A stretch of DNA of 17,972 bases from assembly GCA_016931365.1 (NCBI GenBank), contig JAFGEY010000210.1, forward strand, positions 1-17,972, read 5' to 3'. The notes below the pieces were generated by a model. That model made no database searches and was not told the origin of the DNA. It was given only the letters and a program-made list of their open reading frames with translations. This document shows, in pieces, positions 6,081-12,654 of this stretch. This DNA is from Anaerolineae bacterium. Its GTDB lineage: Bacteria > Chloroflexota > Anaerolineae > JAFGEY01. Numbering within the stretch: the first letter of the stretch is position 1; the number at the start of each line of letters is the position of its first letter. The translations under genes were made by a program, and so were the position numbers.

Positions 6081-8447
6081 ATGATGATGCGCCAGCAGAT
6101 CGCTGTGCGCGGCGTGGTGCAAGGGGTTGGCTTTCGGCCCTTTGTCTTTAACCTCGCTGAGCGCCTGGGTTTGACCGGCTGGGTGCTCAACCACTCCGGC
6201 GGCGTCGACATCGAAGTGGAAGGTGCCGAGGCCTCGGTACATCAGTTCGGGATCGATTTGTGCGCGCAGGCGCCGCCATTGGCGCGGATCGAGTCGATTG
6301 AGATGCAAGAGGCTGCGCCGGCGGGTTATACGCACTTTGAAATCCGCCGCTCGGAAGCGCAAAGCGGACGCTATCAGCTCATCTCACCCGACATCGCCAC
6401 CTGTCCAGACTGCCTGCGTGAGGTGTTTGACCCCAAAAACCGCCGTTATCGCTATCCATTCACCAACTGTACCAACTGTGGGCCACGCTTTACGATCATC
6501 GCCGACATTCCTTACGACCGCTCCAACACGACGATGCGCGTCTTTCCGATGTGCCCGGACTGCCAGCGCGAGTACGACGATCCACGCGACCGCCGCTTTC
6601 ACGCCCAGCCGAACGCCTGCCCAGTGTGCGGCCCCAGAGTGCAAATCGCAAACGGCAATACAGAATACGCAATACGCAATGCGCAGCACGATCCCGATGT
6701 GCTTGTGCAAACTGTGAACATGTTGCGGCAAGGGCAGATTGTGGCGCTCAAAGGTCTCGGCGGGTTTCAACTGGCCTGCGACGCAGCCAATGCCGATGCG
6801 GTGCATACCTTGCGCGAGCGCAAGCATCGGCCGCACAAGCCCTTTGCGCTGATGATGACGACCCTGAACGAGGTGCGCGAGCACTGCGCGGTGTCGCCAG
6901 AGGCCGAAGCGCTGCTTGCCTCTCCACAAGCGCCGATCGTGCTGCTGCCCTGGCGCGACGATTCATCGCTGGCGCGAAACGTGGCTCCCAACCAGCGCAC
7001 GCTGGGTGTGATGCTGCCCTACACGCCGCTGCACCACCTGCTGCTGCACGATTTCGACGGCCCATTGGTGATGACCAGTGGCAACCTGAGTGAGGAGCCG
7101 ATCGCTGCCGACAACGACGAGGCGGTGGAGCGCCTGGGCGTTTTGGCCGATGCTTTTTTGTCGCACGACCGCGATATTTACGCCCGCTATGATGACTCGG
7201 TGTGGTTTTTGTGCCAAGCCGAGATCGGCCTGGACCCACAGCCGGTGCGCCGCGCGCGGGGCTATGCGCCCTTTCCGATCAAACTGCCGTTCAAGGGCCA
7301 GCAGATTTTGGCCGTCGGAGCCGAGATCAAGAATACCTTTTGCCTTGTCCGCGACGAGTATACGTTTGTATCGCAGCACATCGGCGATATGGAAAATCTG
7401 GAGACGCTGGAGCATTTTCAACGCACCGTAGACCTTTACCAACATCTTTTTCGCATCGACCCGCAAGTCATTGCCTGCGACCTGCACCCCGATTACCTGT
7501 CCACTCGCTATGCCCGTGAGAGAGTGGCAAATTACGAATCGCAACTTGCGACTTGCAGCGTTCAACTCGTAACTGTCCAGCACCATCATGCGCATTTGGC
7601 AGCTTGTCTGGCCGACAACGACTGGCGGCCTGAACAGGGGATGGTGATCGGCGTGATTATGGACGGTACTGGCTACGGCGCGGATGGGCACATCTGGGGC
7701 GGCGAGTGGCTGGTCGGCGATTACGGTGGCTATCGACGGGCGGCGCACCTCCAATACCTGCCTTTGCCCGGCGGCGACGCGTCGACGCGGCAGCCGTGGC
7801 GCATCGCGTTCAGCTATCTGCACACCCTGTTGGGCGACGTGCCGTCGTGGGCCGTGCCTGATGAGGCACAAACGGCGCTGCTGCGGCAGCAGATCGATCG
7901 CCGGCTCAACTGCCCACTGACTTCGTCGATGGGGCGCTTGTTCGACGCCGTGTCGGCGCTGCTGGGGGTGTGCACGGAAACGAGCTATGAGGCACAGGCG
8001 GCGATTGAACTGGAGCAAATAGCAAATTGCAAATCACAAAGTGCAAAGTGCAAATCGGCGTATCCGTTTGGTGTGGAGAAGGTTGGGGAGAGCTGGCAGG
8101 TTCGGTTGGGCGATCTGTTTGTGGCGCTGGTCGGTGAGATGCAGACCGGAGTGCCGGTGGGCGAAATCGCCGCGCAGTTTCATCGCACGGTTGCTGAGAT
8201 GATTGTCGGGGTTTGCCGCCAGATTGCCCAAGAAGCCGGATTGGGTACGGTAGCCTTGAGCGGCGGTTGCTTTCAGAATCGATTGTTGTTAGAGTTAACC
8301 GTGCCCGCGCTGCGAGAGGCCGGGTTCACCGTCTTGTTGCACCGCCAGGTGCCGTGCAACGACGGCGGCCTCAGCCTGGGACAAGCGGTTATTGCTCAAC
8401 ACGCGGTACAGAATACGCAGCATGTGACACGAATAAGGAAAATATAA
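6081..8447 (+). CDS. hypF: Carbamoyltransferase HypF (hydrogenase cyanide-ligand synthesis)
   Basis: 788 residues from ATG 6081 (6084 and 6087 are equally possible ATGs); an upstream ATG at 6045 lies inside the palindrome and is rejected. HypF turns carbamoyl phosphate and ATP into carbamoyl-adenylate and carbamoylates the C-terminal cysteine of HypE. Domains: acylphosphatase 5-90 (VQGVGFRPF with R19 and N37); paired zinc fingers with C108/C111, C130/C133, C158/C161, C180/C183; YrdC-like domain from about 205 (KGLGGFQLACDA, KHRPHKPFALM, TSGNLSEEPI); Kae1-like domain with HHHAH (501-505), MDGTGYGADGHIWGGEW, SGGCFQN and CNDGGLSLGQA. Four segments at or between domain boundaries, and the C-terminal tail, are encoded by short-repeat DNA (listed separately). 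All catalytic motifs remain, so the enzyme should be active. Confidence 0.97.
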   Translation: MMMRQQIAVRGVVQGVGFRPFVFNLAERLGLTGWVLNHSGGVDIEVEGAEASVHQFGIDLCAQAPPLARIESIEMQEAAPAGYTHFEIRRSEAQSGRYQLISPDIATCPDCLREVFDPKNRRYRYPFTNCTNCGPRFTIIADIPYDRSNTTMRVFPMCPDCQREYDDPRDRRFHAQPNACPVCGPRVQIANGNTEYAIRNAQHDPDVLVQTVNMLRQGQIVALKGLGGFQLACDAANADAVHTLRERKHRPHKPFALMMTTLNEVREHCAVSPEAEALLASPQAPIVLLPWRDDSSLARNVAPNQRTLGVMLPYTPLHHLLLHDFDGPLVMTSGNLSEEPIAADNDEAVERLGVLADAFLSHDRDIYARYDDSVWFLCQAEIGLDPQPVRRARGYAPFPIKLPFKGQQILAVGAEIKNTFCLVRDEYTFVSQHIGDMENLETLEHFQRTVDLYQHLFRIDPQVIACDLHPDYLSTRYARERVANYESQLATCSVQLVTVQHHHAHLAACLADNDWRPEQGMVIGVIMDGTGYGADGHIWGGEWLVGDYGGYRRAAHLQYLPLPGGDASTRQPWRIAFSYLHTLLGDVPSWAVPDEAQTALLRQQIDRRLNCPLTSSMGRLFDAVSALLGVCTETSYEAQAAIELEQIANCKSQSAKCKSAYPFGVEKVGESWQVRLGDLFVALVGEMQTGVPVGEIAAQFHRTVAEMIVGVCRQIAQEAGLGTVALSGGCFQNRLLLELTVPALREAGFTVLLHRQVPCNDGGLSLGQAVIAQHAVQNTQHVTRIRKI
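6640..6694 (+). repeat. Short-repeat insert 1 in hypF
   Basis: TGCAAATCGCAAACGGCAA followed by TACAGAATACGCAATACGCAATGCGCAG. The AATACGC/CAATACG unit recurs. It encodes about residues 188-203 (QIANGNTEYAIRNAQH), the linker between the last zinc finger (CPVCGPR) and the YrdC domain. AT content is higher than the flanking hypF sequence. Confidence 0.6.
7526..7576 (+). repeat. Short-repeat insert 2 in hypF
   Basis: GGCAAATTACGAATCGCAAC then TTGCGACTTGCAGCG and TTCAACTCGTAACTG: repeated AACTTGCGACTTGC-like words. It encodes about residues 483-498 (NYESQLATCSVQLVT), just before the conserved QHHHAH motif of the Kae1-like domain. Confidence 0.5.
8014..8057 (+). repeat. Short-repeat insert 3 in hypF
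   Basis: GAGCAAATAGCAAATTGC, AAATCACAAAGTGC, AAAGTGCAAATCGG: a run of GCAAAT/GTGCAAA words. It encodes QIANCKSQSAKCKSA, placed after the conserved YEAQAAIELE segment and before YPF, a position where HypF proteins have a variable loop. The lysine/serine/asparagine-rich peptide contrasts with its surroundings. Confidence 0.6.
8398..8432 (+). repeat. Short-repeat tail at the 3' end of hypF
   Basis: AACACGCGGTACAGAATACG followed by CAGCATGTGACACG. It shares the ACAGAATACGCA word with insert 1 (around 6660). It encodes the extension HAVQNTQHVTR after GQAVIAQ, where HypF normally ends. Confidence 0.5.
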
Positions 8448-8675
8448 ATGTGTCTGGCGATACCAACGTTAATTAAATCGATCAACGGTCAAACTGCTCA
8501 GGTTGAGATCGGTGGGGTAGAGCGACAAATCAGCCTGGCGCTGACGCCCAACGCTCGGATCGGCGATTATGTGATCGTCCACGCCGGCTTTGCGATCAGC
8601 ATTCTCGATGAACAGGAAGCGCAGGAGACGCTCAAGATTTTCGCCGCGATGGACGCGCTGGCCGAGGATGAATGA
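8448..8675 (+). CDS. hypC: Hydrogenase maturation chaperone HypC
   Basis: 75 residues. HypC (HybG/HypC family) pairs with HypD to hold the iron while the two cyanides and CO are added, then passes it to the hydrogenase large subunit. The hallmark MCLAIP N-terminus with C2 is present, as is GDYVIVHAGFAI (39-50) with the conserved H45. The start codon directly follows the hypF stop; AAGGA at 8434-8438 is its ribosome binding site. The stop overlaps the hypD start by four bases (ATGA), so HypC and HypD synthesis is coupled. Confidence 0.97.
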   Translation: MCLAIPTLIKSINGQTAQVEIGGVERQISLALTPNARIGDYVIVHAGFAISILDEQEAQETLKIFAAMDALAEDE

Positions 8676-9775
8676 AATACGTCGATGAATTCCGCGATCC
8701 GGCGTTGGCGCGGCGTGTGCTGGATGAGATCGTCCCAATCAGCGCCAAGCCGGTCCAGTTGATGGAGTTTTGCGGCGGGCATACGCACGCCATTTTCAAA
8801 TACGGTCTGCGTCAACTCTTGCCGCCCACGGTGCGGCTGCGCAGCGGCCCCGGCTGTCCGGTCTGCGTGACCTCGGCGGCCGATATCGAGCGGACCATCG
8901 CCCTGGCGCGGGTTCCGGGCGCGATTTTGACCACCTTTGGCGACATGATCCGCGTGCCTGGGGCCAATGGCTCTTTGCAGGACGCCAAAACGCAGGGCGC
9001 TGACGTGCGCGTCGTTTATTCGCCGCTCGATGCGTTGAACATCGCCCAGGATAATCCCGGCCGGCCGGTCATTTTTCTCGGTGTCGGCTTTGAGACCACC
9101 GCGCCGGTGGTTGGGGCCACCTTGCTCCAGGCCGAAGCGCAAGGCGTGGCCAATTTTTACGTGCTCTCGCTGCACAAGCTTACCCCGCCAGCTATGCGCG
9201 CCATCCTTGACGCGGGCCAGGTGCGGCTGGATGGGGTGATCGGCCCCGGCCACGTGACGACAATCGTCGGTAGCGAAGAGTGGCGTTTTCTGCCACAAGA
9301 GTACGGCATCCCTTGCGCCGTCGCCGGATTTGAGCCGCTCGACATCTTGCGCGCCATCGCCGCGCTGGTGCGCATGTGCAAAGCGGGCCGGCCGGCCGTG
9401 ATCAACGCCTATGGGCGCAGCGTGCAGGCGGCGGGTAACTCGGCGGCGCAGCAGGTACTGGCGCAGGTATTCGAGGTGAATGAGGCCGAGTGGCGCGGCC
9501 TGGGCGTGATTCCCGCCAGCGGTTTGACCTTGCGCGATGCGTTTGCACACCGCGATGCGACCCGAGTTTTCGAGAGATACCTGGTTTTTAAGAAAAACCA
9601 GGTATCTGAAACAGCGCAGGGCTGCCGTTGCGGCGACGTGCTGCGCGCCGCGATCGAATCGGACGAGTGCCCGCTGTTTCGCCGCGTCTGCTCGCCGCAC
9701 AACCCGGTCGGGCCGTGCATGGTCAGCAGCGAGGGCGCGTGTGCGGCTTACTATCGCTATGGGGAGGTAACGTGA
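8672..9775 (+). CDS. hypD: Hydrogenase iron-ligand assembly protein HypD
   Basis: 367 residues. HypD is a [4Fe-4S] protein that, with HypC, carries the Fe(CN)2CO precursor. Conserved blocks: MEFCGGHTH (31-39) with C34, GPGCPVCVT (59-67) with C62 and C65, TTFGDMIRVPG, GVGFETTAP, GPGHV, and the C-terminal cluster region CRCGDVL...CPLF..VC...CMVSSEGACAAYYRY with C318, C320, C333 and C340. Residues 301-313 (ERYLVFKKNQVSE) are encoded by a 33-base perfect palindrome, placed in the variable loop just before the iron-sulfur ligands. The start overlaps hypC by four bases; the stop overlaps the next start (TGATG). Confidence 0.97.
   Translation: MKYVDEFRDPALARRVLDEIVPISAKPVQLMEFCGGHTHAIFKYGLRQLLPPTVRLRSGPGCPVCVTSAADIERTIALARVPGAILTTFGDMIRVPGANGSLQDAKTQGADVRVVYSPLDALNIAQDNPGRPVIFLGVGFETTAPVVGATLLQAEAQGVANFYVLSLHKLTPPAMRAILDAGQVRLDGVIGPGHVTTIVGSEEWRFLPQEYGIPCAVAGFEPLDILRAIAALVRMCKAGRPAVINAYGRSVQAAGNSAAQQVLAQVFEVNEAEWRGLGVIPASGLTLRDAFAHRDATRVFERYLVFKKNQVSETAQGCRCGDVLRAAIESDECPLFRRVCSPHNPVGPCMVSSEGACAAYYRYGEVT
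9575..9607. repeat. Perfect 15-bp-arm palindrome inside hypD
   Basis: AGATACCTGGTTTTT (9575-9589) and AAAAACCAGGTATCT (9593-9607) are exact reverse complements around the loop AAG. It is in frame and stop-free. It is more AT-rich than the flanking hypD sequence, as expected for an inserted element. A random perfect 15-bp hairpin here is very unlikely. Confidence 0.9.
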
Positions 9776-11451
9776 TGGATCAAAAGCCTATGGTGCGTAT
9801 TTCAGGCATTGTAGGCGTGCTGATCGCTGTAGGCGTGCTGGCCGTCTTGGTGTACAAGCGTACGCCGCGAGCCGACCAAGCGGTGCCAGTACCATCGGCG
9901 ACACCTTTGCTCACTTTTTCGGTGACACCGACATCGTCGCCTACTCCTTCGCCTACACCAACCCCGGCACCGACGGGCACGCCGGCAGTAACCTTGGACG
10001 ACAACACCTTTTTCGTCGCCGTCGATGGTGATGACGGCAATCCCGGCAGCTACGATCGGCCCTGGGCCACGCTCAACCACGCCGCCGAAACCCTACACGC
10101 CGGACAAACGGTCTATGTGCGCGGCGGTGTGTACCTTTTGGAGTGCCAGGTACAGTTCAAAAACGCTGGACAAGCGGGCGCGTGGATCACCTATGCGGCC
10201 TATCCCGGCGAGCAGCCGGTGTTCGACGCCAGAGCGGTGCAGATCGGCCCGCCGCAAAACTATCCTCACGACAAGGGCACGCTGAACATCGAAGGAGTAG
10301 CATACATCCGCGTGATCGGGCTGACCGTGCGCAATTCGTACCAGATGGGGATCACCGTGCGCGACAGCCATCACGTCGAGATCATCAACAACTACACCGA
10401 CACCACCTTTGGCCCCGGCATCGGCGTGTGGGACTCGAACGCGGACGGGCAGGGCACCGAGCAGATACAAGTGCTCGGCAACACTGTCACTCATGCCAAC
10501 ACCTGGGATATGCTACCGGAAGGCTATAAAAAAGAGGGCGAGCCGCCGCACGAGGCGATCAGCATCGCCGGGGCGCAGCACTTTGAGGTGGCCTACAACT
10601 ATCTCTATGACACCGACAAGGAAGGCATCGACATCAAGGAGGTCAGCAAGCATGGCGTGGTGCATCACAATTACATTCGCGGCGCCGACCGGCAGGGGCT
10701 TTACATCGACGCCTGGTTTGGGGCGATTGAGGACATCGAGGTATACGAGAATGTTGTGCATCGCTGCCGCATGTCGGGAATGATCCTCTCGGTGGAAAAC
10801 GGCAAAGCGGTGTCAGACGTGCACATCCATCACAACCTGTTTTTCGACAACCTGGGCACGGGCTTTTTCTTTTCCCGCTGGGGCGACGGGCCACGCACGG
10901 ACATTCAAATTTACAACAACGTGATTTACCACAACGGCATCGGTGCGCCGGGGTCGGGGGCCAGGTATTATTGGATGACCGGCGGGCTGTACCTGTTCTC
11001 CAACAACCTGGAAGGGATCGACATCCGCAATAACATCATCGCCGAAAACGCCGCCTTTCAGATCGGGTATAGCGATCATTGGCTCCAAATCGATCCCGAC
11101 ATCGAGCGGGCGTTTGCACTCAGGCGGATCGTTATCGATTACAACCTGATTTACCAGACGGAAAAGGTTGAATATCCGCTATACCTGGGCTGGGGGCCAG
11201 ATATGTACGCCAATGTATGGAGTTTCACGGGCATAAATGCACTGGAAGCTGCCCCGCTATTCGTCAACCCGCTCAAAGGAGACTTGCGACTGCGCAATGA
11301 TTCTCCGGCGATTGACGCGGGCGATCCCGATCTAGCGTATAATGACCCCGATGGCTCTCGCGCCGACTTGGGCGCATTTCCTGCTGGTACGTCACCTGAT
11401 TGTTGGTGGCAGGGTGAGTTTCCGCCGGTGATCGCGATCACCGACGACTGA
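9775..11451 (+). CDS. Membrane-anchored right-handed beta-helix (DUF1565-like) protein
   Basis: 558 residues; ATG 9775 overlaps the hypD stop (TGATG) and has GGGGAGGTAA at 9761-9770. An N-terminal hydrophobic segment (about 8-27, ISGIVGVLIAVGVLAVLVYK) followed by a Pro/Thr/Ser-rich linker (about 43-70) indicates an uncleaved signal anchor with the rest outside the membrane. Next is the DUF1565-type entry FFVAVDGDDGNPG...PWATLNHAAETL..GQTVYVRGGVY. Then come many turns of beta-helix rich in N-N and IRV/IEV patterns, such as HHVEIINNYTD, VVHHNYIRG, IQIYNNVIYHNG and IDIRNNIIAENA. The C-terminal SPAIDAGDPD...GSRADLGAF closes such proteins. The fold is that of pectate-lyase-like carbohydrate-active or surface proteins. 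No role in hydrogenase maturation is known; it splits hypD from hypE. Confidence 0.85.
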   Translation: MDQKPMVRISGIVGVLIAVGVLAVLVYKRTPRADQAVPVPSATPLLTFSVTPTSSPTPSPTPTPAPTGTPAVTLDDNTFFVAVDGDDGNPGSYDRPWATLNHAAETLHAGQTVYVRGGVYLLECQVQFKNAGQAGAWITYAAYPGEQPVFDARAVQIGPPQNYPHDKGTLNIEGVAYIRVIGLTVRNSYQMGITVRDSHHVEIINNYTDTTFGPGIGVWDSNADGQGTEQIQVLGNTVTHANTWDMLPEGYKKEGEPPHEAISIAGAQHFEVAYNYLYDTDKEGIDIKEVSKHGVVHHNYIRGADRQGLYIDAWFGAIEDIEVYENVVHRCRMSGMILSVENGKAVSDVHIHHNLFFDNLGTGFFFSRWGDGPRTDIQIYNNVIYHNGIGAPGSGARYYWMTGGLYLFSNNLEGIDIRNNIIAENAAFQIGYSDHWLQIDPDIERAFALRRIVIDYNLIYQTEKVEYPLYLGWGPDMYANVWSFTGINALEAAPLFVNPLKGDLRLRNDSPAIDAGDPDLAYNDPDGSRADLGAFPAGTSPDCWWQGEFPPVIAITDD

Positions 11452-11452
11452 C

Positions 11453-11475
11453 CGCCGCAGGATGTTCTTGCGGCG
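11453..11475. repeat. 7-bp hairpin between the beta-helix gene and hypE
   Basis: CGCCGCA (11453-11459) and TGCGGCG (11469-11475) with a 9-base loop, immediately after the stop codon. No T-run follows, so read-through into hypE is expected; it may be a processing or attenuation structure. Confidence 0.4.
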
Positions 11476-11508
11476 ATCGTTGGTCAACGAAACAAAGTGA
11501 TTTTTACT

Positions 11509-12573
11509 ATGGACAAACTATCTCCGACCATTACTCTGTCTCACGGCAGCGGCGGGCGGTTGAGCCGCGAGCTGGTCGAAACCCTGTTTGTCAAATACTT
11601 TGCCAACGACGTCCTGGCCGAATTGAATGACGCGGCGACGCTGCACATCCCGACTGTCGAGATCGCCTTCACCACCGACAGCTATGTCATTTCGCCACTG
11701 TTTTTCCCCGGCGGCGACATCGGCAGGCTGGCCGTGTGCGGCACGGTGAACGATCTGGCCGTGACCGGCGCGCAGCCCAGGTACCTCAGCGCGGGATTTA
11801 TCATCGAGGAAGGGCTGCCGCTGGAGACGCTGGAGCGAGTCGTCCAGTCGATGGCTGAGACGGCGCATTCGGCGGGCGTGCAGATCGTCGCCGGAGATAC
11901 CAAGGTGGTCGATCGCGGCGCGGCGGACGGGATGTTCATCAACACGGCGGGGGTGGGCGTTCATCCGTTGGGACTAAAACCGGCCAATCTGCGTCCCGGC
12001 GACGTGATCCTGGTCAGCGGAACGTTGGGCGATCACGGGATAGCGGTTATGATCCAGCGCGAAGGGCTGTCTTTTGATTCGACCCTGCGCAGCGACTGCG
12101 CGCCGCTCAACAGCCTGATCGCCGACCTGCTGGCGGCCTGCTCCGGCGATGGGAATACCATCGGCGATGGGAATACCATCGGCGATGAGAATACCATCGC
12201 CGTGCGCTGTATGCGCGATCCCACGCGCGGCGGGCTGTCATCGACGCTGAATGAATGGGCGCTGTCAGCGGGGCTGGGCATCAAAGTGCGCGAGGCGGCG
12301 ATTCCACTCAAGGAATCGGTGCGCGGCGTGTGCGAGATGCTGGGCCTGGACCCGCTGTACGTGGCGAATGAGGGCAAAGTGATCATCGCCGTCGCGCCGG
12401 AGGCGGCTGAACAGGCGCTTGAGGCACTGAAAAGTCATCCTTTGGGGCGCGACGCGGCGATCGTCGGGCAGGTAACAACAGCGCATCCCCGCCGTGTGGT
12501 GCTCCAAACGCCGCTGGGGACGCACCGGCTGCTCGATATGCTAACCGGCGATCAACTGCCGCGCATTTGTTGA
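11509..12573 (+). CDS. hypE: Carbamoyl-dehydratase HypE (cyanide donor)
   Basis: 354 residues from ATG 11509; an in-frame GTG at 11497 is the alternative, and neither has a clear ribosome binding site. HypE dehydrates its HypF-added thiocarbamate to thiocyanate with ATP and gives cyanide to the HypC-HypD iron. AIRS/PurM-like features: ITLSHGSGGRLSRELV near the N-terminus, FTTDSYVISPLFFPGGDIG, GTVNDLAVTGAQP, AGDTKVV, GDVILVSGTLGDHG and RDPTRGGLSSTLNE. The C-terminus is PRIC with the acceptor cysteine C354 as last residue, as required. Residues 213-230 are three copies of GD(G/E)NTI, encoded by an 18-bp tandem repeat, inserted before VRCMRDPTRGG. It is the last gene before the terminator at 12587. 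Confidence 0.96.
   Translation: MDKLSPTITLSHGSGGRLSRELVETLFVKYFANDVLAELNDAATLHIPTVEIAFTTDSYVISPLFFPGGDIGRLAVCGTVNDLAVTGAQPRYLSAGFIIEEGLPLETLERVVQSMAETAHSAGVQIVAGDTKVVDRGAADGMFINTAGVGVHPLGLKPANLRPGDVILVSGTLGDHGIAVMIQREGLSFDSTLRSDCAPLNSLIADLLAACSGDGNTIGDGNTIGDENTIAVRCMRDPTRGGLSSTLNEWALSAGLGIKVREAAIPLKESVRGVCEMLGLDPLYVANEGKVIIAVAPEAAEQALEALKSHPLGRDAAIVGQVTTAHPRRVVLQTPLGTHRLLDMLTGDQLPRIC
12145..12198 (+). repeat. Three 18-bp tandem repeats in hypE
   Basis: The unit GGCGATGGGAATACCATC occurs at 12145-12162 and 12163-12180, and with one change (GGCGATGAGAATACCATC) at 12181-12198. Each unit can fold by itself: GATGG, loop GAATA, CCATC. It adds 18 in-frame residues to HypE in the loop between two conserved blocks. 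The third unit is followed by GCC, which keeps the hairpin arm. Confidence 0.9.
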
Positions 12574-12586
12574 ATACAACGCACAC

Positions 12587-12621
12587 AAAAAGGCCGCCCG
12601 AAACTTCAGGCGGCCTTTTTT
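12587..12621. terminator. Strong bidirectional terminator between hypE and the kinase gene
   Basis: AAAAAGGCCGCC (12587-12598) and GGCGGCCTTTTTT (12609-12621) form a 7-bp GC stem flanked by an A-run and T-run. The 10-base loop can add a GAA/TTC pairing. It sits 13 bases after the hypE stop and 33 bases beyond the kinase gene's end, and it serves both convergent operons. Confidence 0.93.
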
Positions 12622-12654
12622 AATTGCCTGCTCTGACAGCGGTGGGCCATATCC

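Noticed and set aside
4713..6362. Long minus-strand reading frame (549 codons) opposite hypA, hypB, the GNAT gene and the start of hypF
   Set aside because: It is a codon-bias shadow: the plus-strand genes have unmistakable family motifs, while the minus-strand translation has no recognisable domain and is Arg/His/Gln-rich.
6963..8018. 351-codon minus-strand frame opposite hypF
   Set aside because: Shadow of the hypF YrdC and Kae1-like domains; no motif of its own.
8567..9700. 377-codon minus-strand frame opposite hypC and hypD
   Set aside because: Shadow of hypD; hypC-hypD have all expected motifs and translational coupling.
12145..12198. Possible operator array or CRISPR remnant
   Set aside because: Contiguous in-frame 18-bp units inside hypE without spacers; a slippage expansion explains them.
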